Positions 54,211 to 63,044 of a stretch of 64,000 nucleotides of DNA are shown here, piece by piece. The number at the start of each line of letters is the position of its first letter. Position 1 is the first letter of the stretch. The notes beneath the pieces were generated by a model. It worked only from the letters and a program-made list of their open reading frames with translations, was not told where the DNA came from and did no database searches. Source of the stretch: Alphaproteobacteria bacterium (GTDB taxonomy: Bacteria; Pseudomonadota; Alphaproteobacteria; GCA-2731375); contig JADHTB010000001.1 of assembly GCA_016776605.1 (NCBI GenBank), forward strand, positions 372,001 to 436,000. Direction: 5' to 3'. The position numbers and the translations under genes were made by a program.

Positions 54211-54849
54211 CTATGTTTGGCCTGAGGCGGGCGGCCATTCCCCGGCAAAGGGTTTCGCCATGGCGCGCGCCACCATGTCCAAATGATCCTGACCGTAAAA
54301 CATATCGCCGTCGACAAAATAGGTGGGGGAGCCGAACACGGACCGCGCCATGGCCTCGCGGGTATTCTGTTCGTATACGGCCTTAACCTCCCCCGACGGC
54401 GCGGCGGCAAGCAATGGTGCCGGATCGATGCCGGCTTCGCCGCCCAGCCGCCTTAATGTCGCCCGGTCGGCCAAATCCGCATCATCCCGCCAGTGCGCCT
54501 GCAACAGGCAATGGGCCAGCCGGTCAATGTTGAGGCCTTGTAGAATGCCCGCGATCAACATGCCGTTTGGCAGCGCCATGTCCTTGTCGTGATAGGTGGG
54601 CATGCCCGCCATGAGGGGGGCATTGCGCAGCTCGGACCAACGTTGGATCTCGCGGGCCGAGAAATAGGCCCGTCGTTGCGGCGTTAGCCCGTTGGTCGGC
54701 CCCGGCCCATTCGCCGCGACGACCCGGTGCCAATCCATCGGCCTGTGCGCGATTCGCCGGTCCGCCGCGGCCGCGATTTCCATCAGGCGGCTAGAACCCA
54801 GATAGGCATAGGCCGAATGGGCGGAATAAAAATACTCAATCTGGGCCAT
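54211..54849 (-). CDS. 2-hydroxychromene-2-carboxylate isomerase-like DsbA-fold protein
   Basis: About 212 residues, started at MAQIEYFYSAHSAYAYLGSS (ATG at 54847-54849, GGAGAG upstream). The thioredoxin-fold active region reads SAHSAY with Ser in place of the DsbA cysteines, as in 2-hydroxychromene-2-carboxylate isomerase and kappa-class glutathione transferases; the cis-Pro segment GSPTYFVDGDMFYGQDHLDM is at the end. Such enzymes isomerise a chromene carboxylate in naphthalene degradation using glutathione, but other substrates are known. It lies 54 bases upstream of the enoyl-CoA hydratase gene on the same strand, so they may form a unit. Confidence 0.87.
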   Translation of the reverse strand: MAQIEYFYSAHSAYAYLGSSRLMEIAAAADRRIAHRPMDWHRVVAANGPGPTNGLTPQRRAYFSAREIQRWSELRNAPLMAGMPTYHDKDMALPNGMLIAGILQGLNIDRLAHCLLQAHWRDDADLADRATLRRLGGEAGIDPAPLLAAAPSGEVKAVYEQNTREAMARSVFGSPTYFVDGDMFYGQDHLDMVARAMAKPFAGEWPPASGQT

Positions 54850-54975
54850 AATCTCTCCCTGAAGACAGCACACAGCAATGCCGGCAAGGCTGGCGTAACC
54901 AGTATGCAAGCCGCCCGCTATCTTGCCAACCGCGAAGGCCCAGCCGGTGATGGCGCCTGGCGTTGCCGCGTTTTG

Positions 54976-55458
54976 TTAGTTGTTATTTGCCGCCTTGGCC
55001 TTGGCCTTGGCCGCTTCTGCCTCTTCGTAGGCCTTCTTGTCCTTGTACCAGGTTTTCTCGTCCTGCATGGACTCCCACTTTCGCGGCTTCATCCAGACCA
55101 CGATTTTATCCGGGTATAGCTGCGCGGCGCCCGTGGCCGCATCAACGAATATGCCGATGCCACCGCCCAGAATTATATTGCCCAATGTCGCGCCCGCGAT
55201 TGTTTCATCGACACTAACCGTCGCGGTCTCGTAACCCGTCTTTTCGCAAACCACATTCATCGGGCCATCGCCCTTTTGTACCGTGGTGCTGCCCGGCGTA
55301 CTCGGCAGATACCAAGTGCCGTCCTTGCTATCCGTCAGCTTGCAGCCCGCGCCATCAACCTTGGGTGTATCGATAAAAATGGACTGCTTTGTGCCACTGA
55401 CGATTGATGCGCAGCCACTCATCAAAATCATAAAACCTACAAGAATAATTCTTATCAT
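54976..55458 (-). CDS. Small outer-membrane-type lipoprotein of unknown function
   Basis: About 160 residues, started at MIRIILVGFMILMSGC (ATG at 55456-55458, AAGGGCG upstream). The signal peptide ends in the lipobox LMSGC (Cys16). The mature part contains the pattern ASIVSGTKQSIFIDTP and GYETATVSVDETIAGATLGN, reminiscent of a family of small PEGA-like lipoproteins, then a short hydrophobic IILGGGIGIFVDAATG and an Ala/Lys-rich tail (KAYEEAEAAKAKAKAANNN). I do not recognise a function; residue +2 is Ala, which favours the outer membrane in proteobacteria with LolCDE sorting (inference). Confidence 0.8.
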   Translation of the reverse strand: MIRIILVGFMILMSGCASIVSGTKQSIFIDTPKVDGAGCKLTDSKDGTWYLPSTPGSTTVQKGDGPMNVVCEKTGYETATVSVDETIAGATLGNIILGGGIGIFVDAATGAAQLYPDKIVVWMKPRKWESMQDEKTWYKDKKAYEEAEAAKAKAKAANNN

Positions 55459-55674
55459 GTCCGCGCCCTTATGCTGATTATTGCTCACGGAAACCCTCAA
55501 TGATTCAAGTGTTCCGAAAACAATACTATCTTGCCTTGCACCGGATTGCCACTCGTCTGGACGGAGAACGGGAAAAAGACGCCGTGTATTCGCAAAATGC
55601 TTGGAAAATTGCCTAATTTCACAGTCGCGGCCTTCGTCTTTAAGGCAATGCTAGACAACAACTTCCATTCTCCA

Positions 55675-57114
55675 TCAGTCCACGGCATAAACCATTGGCG
55701 CCAATTCTTCCGCCGTGCGGTTGGCAAAGTCGATTTCAGGCACCCGCTGGATCGAGCGTTCCTGCGCCGCTTCCAGAGCTTGCAGTTCCCGATCCAGGTC
55801 GATGGTCAGGCATTGGCCGTCCTTGACCACCAATCGGCCATCCACGTAGACATCCTTCACCGCCCGTTCAGCGGCAACGAAGATCAGGCTGCGCAGGGGT
55901 TCGCGCAAGGGCCGCATCGCCTGGGACTTGAGGTCAACCAGAACCAGATCCGCCTTTGCGCCCGGCGCCAATCTGCCGATGTCGTCGCGGCGCAAGGCCT
56001 TGGCCCCGCCAATGGTCGCGGCATCAAAAATGTCGGAGGTATTGAGGTCATCGACGGTGCCGGCGACCGCGCGTGCGACGGTGCCGACATTGCGCATCTC
56101 GTCCAGAATATTATGCGGGTAGGTGTCGGTTCCGATGCCCATGTTGATGCCGGCTTTGACGTATCCGCCAAAGGTGTTCAGGGCAATGCCACGGCGCATG
56201 AAGACGGTCGGACAATGGGCCACCGTTGCACCGCGTTCGGCCAGCAGCGCCAGATCGTCCTTGCTTGACCAATGCAGCCAGGGATGATGATCCAGGAATA
56301 TGCCGTGACCGATGATGGTGCGGTCGGTCAGAATGCCCAGGTCATCCATCCATTGTATGGGGGTTCGGCCATGGCGGCGCATGATTTCGATGAATTCATT
56401 GACCGATTGGGCGGCATGGATCTGGAAGGCCAGATTACGCTCTGCCGCATAGGCATGCGATTGCTGCAACAGTTCAGGCGAACAGGTATCAATCTGCGCC
56501 GGGCTGACCATACCCATCAAGCGACCCGAGGGGTGCTGTTGCGCCAAATCAATGATGCGCTTGGCCGCTGCAAAACCCTGCGGCCCGCGGTTTGGATCGC
56601 TCCAATCGTATTCCAGCAAATGGCCGTCCTTGGTGTACCACGGCGCATCGCGGTAGGACGGCGCGACACAGGCCCGGATACCCGCGTCGGCCAACAGATC
56701 CAACCAGCCGTCGAAGGGCATGGAATAGTCAACAATCGTCGTGCAACCACTTTGCAGCAGTTCCGCCATGGCGACTTTGTGACACGGTGGCGTGCCTTCT
56801 GCGTCATTGTTGAAGATGGTCAAAAATTCATACAGCGAGGAATGATAAAAATTGGGGCTGCGGGTTTCATCGGTGATGCCTTTGCGCAGAGGCTCACTGG
56901 TCGGGTGGCTGTGAATGTTGATCAGCCCGGGCATCACCATCAGGTCCCGGCCCGAGATCTCGCTATCCACCGGCCCCTCATAGGTGCCGCCGACATGGAT
57001 AATTTCGGCATCGCGAAAGGCGACATCCACGTCCCGCAGATAGTGGTGGCGGGCTTTTGCCTGATCCCAGGCCACAACCCAGGCCGCCTGTCTGATAACG
57101 GTCGTGTTGGTCAT
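55675..57114 (-). CDS. Amidohydrolase of the AtzA/TrzN/cytosine-deaminase type
   Basis: About 479 residues, started at MTNTTVIRQAAWVVAWDQ (ATG at 57112-57114, AAGGA upstream). The family folds as a TIM barrel with a metal site: HxH in INIHSHPTSE, the third His in FQIHAAQSVNEF, the fourth in IIGHGIFLDHHP and the Asp in MGIGTDTYPHN. A deaminase or chlorohydrolase acting on an aromatic or heterocyclic amine is likely, for example like N-ethylammeline chlorohydrolase. It stands alone, just before the large rightward catabolic operon that also handles C-N bonds, on the other strand. Confidence 0.91.
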   Translation of the reverse strand: MTNTTVIRQAAWVVAWDQAKARHHYLRDVDVAFRDAEIIHVGGTYEGPVDSEISGRDLMVMPGLINIHSHPTSEPLRKGITDETRSPNFYHSSLYEFLTIFNNDAEGTPPCHKVAMAELLQSGCTTIVDYSMPFDGWLDLLADAGIRACVAPSYRDAPWYTKDGHLLEYDWSDPNRGPQGFAAAKRIIDLAQQHPSGRLMGMVSPAQIDTCSPELLQQSHAYAAERNLAFQIHAAQSVNEFIEIMRRHGRTPIQWMDDLGILTDRTIIGHGIFLDHHPWLHWSSKDDLALLAERGATVAHCPTVFMRRGIALNTFGGYVKAGINMGIGTDTYPHNILDEMRNVGTVARAVAGTVDDLNTSDIFDAATIGGAKALRRDDIGRLAPGAKADLVLVDLKSQAMRPLREPLRSLIFVAAERAVKDVYVDGRLVVKDGQCLTIDLDRELQALEAAQERSIQRVPEIDFANRTAEELAPMVYAVD

Positions 57115-57222
57115 GCTTGTTGCATCCTTCCCGGTTGTTTCAGCGCCATCCGCATAGAGTAGTGGCAAATACCGCCCTGATTTGCAAAGAACTTGAAAAA
57201 TCCGTCTAATTCCACAGCTACG

Positions 57223-57327
57223 CTAGAGCAATTCCGAATGAATGAGAATCGCGAAGCGATTCTAAGTGATTGGAAAAATTGCTCTAATTCTAAAGATCTG
57301 AGCATTTTCAGAATGAAAATGCTCTAG
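57223..57327. repeat. CTAG-ended composite repeat, 105-base full-length copy
   Basis: This copy begins CTAGAGCAATTCCGAATG and ends GAAAATGCTCTAG. Three nested parts are visible: an outer pairing of AGAGCAATT with AATTGCTCT (57225-57233 and about 57276-57284), a central hairpin AGAATCGC-GAA-GCGATTCT, and a right-hand hairpin GAGCATTTTC..GAAAATGCTC. The copy at 29450-29554 is its near-identical reverse complement. It sits in the divergent spacer before the large catabolic operon. Confidence 0.92.
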
Positions 57328-57414
57328 GCCCCTGTGGGGCAATAACCCCGCTGTGGCGCTATAACCCAGTGGCGCTATAATAAATAACGATGGCTCTTGG
57401 GAGGAGATAATCTG

Positions 57415-58155
57415 ATGACGGAATTGGTCTTGCGCACGGATGCCGAGGGGGTGGCGACCCTGACCCTGAACCGGCCGGAAGCGTTGAATTCCTTGAGCCC
57501 GGATTTGTTTGTCGAACTGCGCGGCCATGTGGAAAGCATCGCCGGTGATATTGAAAATGTGGGCTGTGTGGTGCTGCGCGGGGCGGGGCGTTCGTTTTGC
57601 GCCGGCAACGACCTGAAATCAATCCAGGCCGGCCAGGCCGCCCCCACCCCGACCTATCAGGCCGATACCATCAACATGATCGAAAATCTGCCGCAACCGG
57701 TGATCGCCGAGATCCGGGGCCATTGCTATACGGGCGGTCTGGAACTGGCCCTGGCCTGCGATCTGCTGATCGCCTCCAGCACCGCCAAATTTTCCGATAC
57801 CCATGGCAAATTTGGCATGACCCCGCGCTGGGGCATGAGCCAGCGTCTGCCCCGGCGGATCGGGCCGCTGAAGGCCAAGGAAATGAGCTTTACCGCGCGC
57901 GCCTACACGGGCGCCGAGGCGGCAGCCATGGGCCTGGCCAATCAATGCGTGGAGGATGGCGAACTGGAAGCCGTGGTGCAGAAAATGGCCGCCGACATCG
58001 TGGCCAATTCCTGGCACTCCCTGCGCGGCAACAAGATGCTGTACAACAGCGGCCAGGATTATACCTTCCATGATGGACTGGCCTTCGAGTCGGCGGAAAG
58101 CCCCGGCCGCGGCCCCGATATCGAAGAGCGCCTGAAAGCCTTTTCCAAAAGCTGA
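57415..58155 (+). CDS. Enoyl-CoA hydratase/isomerase family protein, first gene of the catabolic operon
   Basis: About 246 residues, started at MTELVLRTDAEGVATLTLN (ATG at 57415 with GGAGGAG upstream). It has RPEALNSLSPDLFVEL, oxyanion segments GAGRSFCAGNDLKS and GHCYTGGLELALACDLL, and the later FGMTPRWGMSQRLPRRIG where the usual Glu positions appear substituted. The family hydrates or isomerises acyl-CoA, so an acyl-CoA step may be part of the pathway. The amidase gene begins ten bases after its stop, with the ribosome site GAGGA overlapping the end, indicating a tight operon. Confidence 0.93.
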   Translation: MTELVLRTDAEGVATLTLNRPEALNSLSPDLFVELRGHVESIAGDIENVGCVVLRGAGRSFCAGNDLKSIQAGQAAPTPTYQADTINMIENLPQPVIAEIRGHCYTGGLELALACDLLIASSTAKFSDTHGKFGMTPRWGMSQRLPRRIGPLKAKEMSFTARAYTGAEAAAMGLANQCVEDGELEAVVQKMAADIVANSWHSLRGNKMLYNSGQDYTFHDGLAFESAESPGRGPDIEERLKAFSKS

Positions 58156-58165
58156 GGATAACCGC

Positions 58166-59578
58166 ATGGCCCAGCCTATCTGGCAATGGGGCGCCGTCGA
58201 TACCGCCGCCGCCATTCGAACCGGCAGGATCACCGCCGAAGAAGCCGTCAGCGCCGCCATTCAGCGCATGGCGGCGTGCAATGAAGCCGTCAACGCGGTG
58301 ACCGTTGATCTGTCCGAGGCCGCCATGCACGCCGCCCGGCAAGCCGATGCCATCGCCAAGACCGGCGTTGCCCTGGGGCCGCTGCACGGCGTACCGGTCA
58401 GCATCAAGGAAAACGTCGATCAAGTAGGGCAGGCCACCACCAGCGGCGTGCCCGGCTTTGCCGGCGTCGTGGCGAAAGAGGATGCCCCCGTGGTGGCAAA
58501 TTTGCGCAAAGCGGGCGCCATCATCATCGGGCGCACCAATACGCCGGAATTCAGCCTGCGCTGGTTCACCGACAACCCTTTGCGCGGCCTGACCAAAAAC
58601 CCCTGGAACCACGACATTACCCCCGGCGGCTCGTCCGGCGGCGCGGCGGCGGCTTGTGCGCTGGGCATGGGCGCCATCGCCCACGGCAACGATCTGGGCG
58701 GCTCCCTGCGCTATCCCGCCTATGCCTGCGGCCTGGCCACCATCCGCCCCTCGCTGGGACGGGTGCCCGCCTATAATCCGACCGGGGCCGAAGAACGGCC
58801 CCCAACCCTGCAATTAATGTCCGTACAGGGACCTATTGCACGCGAAGTCCGCGATGTGCGTCTGGCCTTGGCGGCCATGGCGCAACGGGACCCCCGCGAC
58901 CCCTGGTGGGTGCCCGCGCCCCTGGACGGCCCCCGTCTGGACCCACCGATCAAGGTGGCGGTCACCAAGACCCCCGCCGGCATCGCCTGTCATGGGGCGG
59001 TGTCCGACGCTATCGATCAGGCCGCCGGCCATCTTGCCAACGCCGGCTATGCGGTAGAGGCAGTGGACCCGCCCCTGGTGGCCGAGATCGCGGAAAACTG
59101 GCGTACCTTGCTGATGACCGACACCAAGGTGATGATGGAGGCCAGTATCCGCCAGCATGGTTCGGCGGATATTAATCAGGTCATCGATGACTATCTGGCC
59201 GCCTCCAATACCAGGGACGGCGAAGGCTATATGCGCGCCCTGGCCGACCGCACCCGTTTGTTGCGGGCCTGGAGCCTGTTCATGGAAGATTATCCCCTGG
59301 TGCTGGCCCCGGTCAGTCAGGTGCCACCTTTTCCACAGGGCGAAGACCTAAAAGGCACGGCGCGGGTAAAGCAGATGTTGGATGAACAAAGCATGCTGTA
59401 TGGTGTGAACGGATTGGGCCTGCCGTCCGCCGCCGTCCCCACCGGACTGCATGCAGGTGTGCCCATGGGGGTACAGATTATTGGACCGCGCCTGCGGGAA
59501 GATTTATGTCTTGATGCCGCCGAGGCGGTGGAACGCGGCACGGGCATCCTGACACAACAATTATGGAGCAGAACATGA
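58166..59578 (+). CDS. Amidase (amidase-signature family)
   Basis: A 470-residue amidase-signature enzyme, hydrolysing C-N amide bonds. The Ser-cisSer-Lys triad region is visible: the Lys in PVSIKENVDQVG (about residue 78), the glycine/serine-rich loop TPGGSSGGAAAAC, and the nucleophile Ser in NDLGGSLRYPA. A C-terminal region GLPSAAVPTGLHAGVPMGVQ closes the family pattern. It overlaps the next gene by the ATGA of stop and start. Substrate unknown; together with HyuAB it suggests breakdown of an amide or a ring-opened imide. Confidence 0.93.
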   Translation: MAQPIWQWGAVDTAAAIRTGRITAEEAVSAAIQRMAACNEAVNAVTVDLSEAAMHAARQADAIAKTGVALGPLHGVPVSIKENVDQVGQATTSGVPGFAGVVAKEDAPVVANLRKAGAIIIGRTNTPEFSLRWFTDNPLRGLTKNPWNHDITPGGSSGGAAAACALGMGAIAHGNDLGGSLRYPAYACGLATIRPSLGRVPAYNPTGAEERPPTLQLMSVQGPIAREVRDVRLALAAMAQRDPRDPWWVPAPLDGPRLDPPIKVAVTKTPAGIACHGAVSDAIDQAAGHLANAGYAVEAVDPPLVAEIAENWRTLLMTDTKVMMEASIRQHGSADINQVIDDYLAASNTRDGEGYMRALADRTRLLRAWSLFMEDYPLVLAPVSQVPPFPQGEDLKGTARVKQMLDEQSMLYGVNGLGLPSAAVPTGLHAGVPMGVQIIGPRLREDLCLDAAEAVERGTGILTQQLWSRT

Positions 59579-60084
59579 GCACTGAATGGCCAGAGGAAAT
59601 TTACGGCCTGCTGCGCGAGGGCGGCGTCGACCAATTCGCCTATGTGCCCGATGCGGGCCACGATCATCTGATCAAACGGTCAATCGCGGACCCAGAGGTG
59701 CATTCCATTGCCCTGACCACCGAGGAAGAGGGCGTGGGCATGCTGGCGGGCGCCCATCTGGGTGGCGGCCGTGGCGTCCTGCTGATGCAAAGCAGCGGTG
59801 TCGGCAACTGCATCAACCTGCTGTCCCTGACCCGGGCCGGGCGCTTTCCCTTTTTGACCCTGGTTTCCATGCGCGGCGATTTCGGCGAGGGCAACCCCTG
59901 GCAGATCCCCATGGGGCAATCGACCCAGCCGGTGCTGGAAGCCTGTGATGTGACCTGCCTGCGGATCGATAGTCCATCAGAGGTCGGCAGCACCATCAGC
60001 GCGGCCCTTACCATGGCCTTTCAAAACGAAATGCCGATCGCCGTCCTGTTGGGGCAACGGCTGCTCGGCGCCAAGAAATTTTAG
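59575..60084 (+). CDS. Thiamine-diphosphate decarboxylase alpha subunit (ComD-like, PYR domain)
   Basis: About 169 residues, started at MSTEWPEEIYGLLREGG, whose ATG overlaps the amidase stop (ATGA). It is the small PYR-type subunit of split ThDP decarboxylases such as sulfopyruvate or phosphonopyruvate decarboxylase. Family residues are VDQFAYVPDAGHDHLI, the catalytic Glu region LTTEEEGVGMLAGAHLGGG, and QSSGVGNCINLLSL. Its partner follows in the next gene. These enzymes decarboxylate a 2-oxoacid bearing a charged group; the substrate here is not identifiable. Confidence 0.85.
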   Translation: MSTEWPEEIYGLLREGGVDQFAYVPDAGHDHLIKRSIADPEVHSIALTTEEEGVGMLAGAHLGGGRGVLLMQSSGVGNCINLLSLTRAGRFPFLTLVSMRGDFGEGNPWQIPMGQSTQPVLEACDVTCLRIDSPSEVGSTISAALTMAFQNEMPIAVLLGQRLLGAKKF

Positions 60085-60093
60085 AGGTGAATT

Positions 60094-60729
60094 ATGACCG
60101 ATCCAAATACCGATCCAAATAAGGGCACCCGCGCCGAAGGCCGGACAGCAACCGGGCATCTTGACCGGCGGGTGGCGGTAAAAACCCTGTTGGACATGCA
60201 AGGCGATGTCCTGATCGTGGCCGGCCTGGCCGGCGCCAAGGGTGATGTGGTGGCCGCCGTTGGCGACGACCCACGGGTTTTCGGCTTTGGCGGCGCCATG
60301 GGCGCGGCCGCATCCATGGGCCTGGGCCTGGCCCTGGCGCAACCCAATAAACGCGTCATCGTGGTCACCGGCGATGGTGAATTGCTTATGAACGTGGGCA
60401 CCCTGGCGACGATCGCCGTGGCCAATCCATCCAATTTGGGCATCATCTGCGTCGATAACGAGCATTATGGCGAGACCGGCTTTCAACGCAGCCACACGGG
60501 CCTGGGCACGGATCTGGCTGTCATGGCCCAGGGCGGGGGCATCGGCGCGGTGCGCACGGTACGCGAGACGGCGGAACTGGAAGACGCCGGCGAGATGCTG
60601 CGCAACAGCAACGGCGCCGCCTTTGTTTTGCTGAAGGTCGCGGTGAATGAACCACCCAAGATGCGGACCGTGTGGGATGCGTCCTGGCACAAAAACCGCT
60701 TCCGTGAGGCTCTGTTGGGACATCCATGA
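60094..60729 (+). CDS. Thiamine-diphosphate decarboxylase beta subunit (ComE-like, PP domain)
   Basis: A 211-residue PP-type subunit carrying the ThDP-diphosphate/Mg motif GDGELLMNVGTL followed by VDNEHYGETGFQ (the GDG-(26)-N pattern, here N-E-H). AGAGGTGA precedes the ATG, nine bases after the alpha gene. The first residues contain a short tandem repeat of the nucleotides GATCCAAATACC. With the alpha subunit it would form an alpha-beta decarboxylase. Its stop overlaps the start of the aminotransferase fragment (ATGA), an intact coupling that outlived the loss of that gene's body. Confidence 0.87.
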   Translation: MTDPNTDPNKGTRAEGRTATGHLDRRVAVKTLLDMQGDVLIVAGLAGAKGDVVAAVGDDPRVFGFGGAMGAAASMGLGLALAQPNKRVIVVTGDGELLMNVGTLATIAVANPSNLGIICVDNEHYGETGFQRSHTGLGTDLAVMAQGGGIGAVRTVRETAELEDAGEMLRNSNGAAFVLLKVAVNEPPKMRTVWDASWHKNRFREALLGHP

Positions 60730-60947
60730 CGGCAGCGTTACCGCCAAGTATCAAACGGGCGGCCCGGATGGGCCGTTTCCGACCCTCTGCCTCCCAGGCC
60801 GCCGCGCAACAGGCGCGCGACCTGGCAGCAGGGGGCCGGGATATTATTTCCCTGACCGCCGGCGAGCCGGACGTCCCCACGCCCGATCACGTCAAACAGG
60901 CGGCCAGCGCCCGTATTCACGCCGCCTGTATAAATCTCAAATTGTGA
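60726..60947 (+). pseudogene. Truncated aspartate-type aminotransferase (N-terminus only)
   Basis: The 73-residue frame starts MTAALPPSIKRAARMGRF and reads DIISLTAGEPDVPTPDHVKQ, the N-terminal signature of class I PLP aminotransferases (about 400 residues). The sequence diverges after about ARIHA and stops with no pyridoxal lysine or C-terminal domain present; only ten bases follow before the hyuA start. A search of the next region in the other frames shows hyuA immediately, so the rest was deleted rather than frameshifted. The start still overlaps the decarboxylase beta stop. A tiny surviving product is possible but unlikely to be active. Confidence 0.82.
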
Positions 60948-60956
60948 GTTGTTAAG

Positions 60957-63044
60957 ATGAGTAGTTACGCCCTGGGTATCGATATCGGCGGCACCTTCAC
61001 CGATGTGGTTCTGTATGACCGCGAGGGGGGCCGGCGCCTGACCCGCAAAATTCTGACCACCCCCGGTGATCCGGCGGCGGCGGTGTTGGACGCGGTGGAT
61101 CAGGTGCTGCGTGATGAAGCCATTGCGCCTGGCGAAATCGAACGGGTGGTGCACGCCACGACCCTGTTTACCAACGCCCTTATTGAACACAAGGGCGCCA
61201 AAACAGCGCTTTTGACCACGGAAGGTTTCCGCGACAGTCTGGAGATCGGGCGGGAGCGGAAGTTTGATCTGTATGATCTGGCGGCAAAAAAGCCCATGCC
61301 CCTGGTGCCCCGTGATCTGCGTTTCGAGGTCGGCGAACGCATCCTGGCCGACGGCAGTGTCTATCGGGCGCTTGCAACAGATGCCCTGACGGGGATCGCC
61401 GAGGCGCTGAAAGCAGCCGAAGTCACCTCGCTCGCCATCGTCTTCCTGCATGCCTACCGCAACGACAGCCACGAACAGGCCGCCGGCGCACGCCTGGCCG
61501 AATTGATGCCCGGTCTGGCGATCAGCCTGTCCAGCGATGTGGCGCCGGAGATCAGAGAGTTCGAGCGGGCCTCGACCACCGCCGCCAATGCCTATGTAAA
61601 ACCCCTGGCGCGGGACTATCTGGATGCCTTGAGCAGCCAGCTGGGCAACCGCAAGATCACCGCATCGTTGTTGTTGATGCTGTCCAGTGGCGGCTTGACC
61701 CATGTGGGCGAAGTACGCAGATCGCCTGTGCAGATGTTGGAATCCGGTCCCGCCGCCGGTGCCCTGGCCGCCGCCGATATCGGCCGGGCCGAAGGCTTGG
61801 AAAACGTTCTGGCCTTTGATATGGGCGGCACCACGGCAAAGCTGTGCCTGATCGATGGCGACGAACCCGCCATCGCCTATCGGTTCGAGGCGGCGCGGGA
61901 ACGCCGCTTCGCCGAGGGCAGCGGCCTGCCCATCCGCATCTCCACCGTCGAATTGATCGAGATTGGCGCGGGCGGCGGTTCCATCGCCCGCCTGGATGCC
62001 TTGGGTCTGTTGAAAGCCGGACCCGATAGCGCCGGCGCCGTGCCGGGGCCCGTGGCCTATGGCCGGGGCGGCGAGGCACCGACGGTCACGGATGCGGATT
62101 TCGCCCTGGGCTATCTGGCGGCGAAAGGCTTCGCGGGCGGCGCCATCGATGTGGACCTGCCCGCCTGTCATGCCGCGATCGGGACACTGGCGGATCAGGC
62201 CGGCCTGTCAGCGGAAAAACTGGCTTGGGGCATTTATGATCTGGTGAACGAGAACATGGCGTCGGCGGCCCGGGTGCATATCGCCGAAAAGGGCCGCGAT
62301 CCGCGCAAGTACACCCTGGTCGCCACGGGCGGTGCCGGGCCGGTGCATGCCTATTATCTGGCCCGCAAGCTGGGCATCAAACGTATCGTCTGTCCGCGCA
62401 ATGCCGGTGTCGCCTCGGCCTTTGGCCTGCTGCTGGCGCCGGCGCGGGTTGACCGCACCGCCGCCTTTGCCCAGCCCTTGGACGCATTGGATTGGCCGGC
62501 CCTGGAGGCTGCCTATCAGGAATTGGAAGCCGCCGCCCGCCAGGTCATTGCCGACACCGGGGCGGATGCAGACGGCGCCCAGGTGCAGCGCCTGGCCGAT
62601 ATGCGCAACATCGGCCAGGGCTTCGAATTGGTGGTAACGCTACCCCCCGGCCCCTACACCGCCGCCAGCCACGCTGGTTTGCTGGAGGCCTATGCCCAGG
62701 CTTATCAGGTTCATTTCACCCGGCCGCCGCCAAATGTTCCCGTCGCCATCGCGGCCATCCGGGTACGTCTGACGGCCAAGGGAGAGGCGGTCATTGATGA
62801 TTTGACCCGGCGCCCGGAGCAATCCCCGGCGGACCAGCGCCAACGCCAGGTCTATTTCCCTGAAACCGACGGCGCCGTGGCGACCGCGATCCATGACCGC
62901 GCCAGCATGACTGCCGGGGAAACATTCACCGGTCCCGCCGTGGTGGAGGAGCCCGAATCCACCATGGTCATTGGCCCCGGCGGCCGCTTTCACCTTTCCG
63001 CCAGCGGCAACCTGATTATCGATCTACCCGAGGTTACGCCATGA
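60957..63044 (+). CDS. hyuA: N-methylhydantoinase A / 5-oxoprolinase-type subunit HyuA
   Basis: A 695-residue HyuA-type subunit of ATP-dependent cyclic-amide hydrolases, which with HyuB opens N-methylhydantoin or 5-oxoproline. The ASKHA N-terminus YALGIDIGGTFTDVVLYD, the phosphate-loop regions VVHATTLFTNALIEH and LAFDMGGTTAKLCLIDGD, and the C-terminal HyuA region (LVATGGAGPVHAYYLARKLG) are present. No good ribosome site precedes the ATG, ten bases after the aminotransferase remnant, consistent with a recent junction. Its stop overlaps the hyuB start (ATGA). Confidence 0.94.
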   Translation: MSSYALGIDIGGTFTDVVLYDREGGRRLTRKILTTPGDPAAAVLDAVDQVLRDEAIAPGEIERVVHATTLFTNALIEHKGAKTALLTTEGFRDSLEIGRERKFDLYDLAAKKPMPLVPRDLRFEVGERILADGSVYRALATDALTGIAEALKAAEVTSLAIVFLHAYRNDSHEQAAGARLAELMPGLAISLSSDVAPEIREFERASTTAANAYVKPLARDYLDALSSQLGNRKITASLLLMLSSGGLTHVGEVRRSPVQMLESGPAAGALAAADIGRAEGLENVLAFDMGGTTAKLCLIDGDEPAIAYRFEAARERRFAEGSGLPIRISTVELIEIGAGGGSIARLDALGLLKAGPDSAGAVPGPVAYGRGGEAPTVTDADFALGYLAAKGFAGGAIDVDLPACHAAIGTLADQAGLSAEKLAWGIYDLVNENMASAARVHIAEKGRDPRKYTLVATGGAGPVHAYYLARKLGIKRIVCPRNAGVASAFGLLLAPARVDRTAAFAQPLDALDWPALEAAYQELEAAARQVIADTGADADGAQVQRLADMRNIGQGFELVVTLPPGPYTAASHAGLLEAYAQAYQVHFTRPPPNVPVAIAAIRVRLTAKGEAVIDDLTRRPEQSPADQRQRQVYFPETDGAVATAIHDRASMTAGETFTGPAVVEEPESTMVIGPGGRFHLSASGNLIIDLPEVTP

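Noticed and set aside
55497-55727. 76-codon leftward frame before the lipoprotein gene
   Set aside because: It overlaps the 3' end of the amidohydrolase gene by 53 bases and has no similarity I recognise and no ribosome site.
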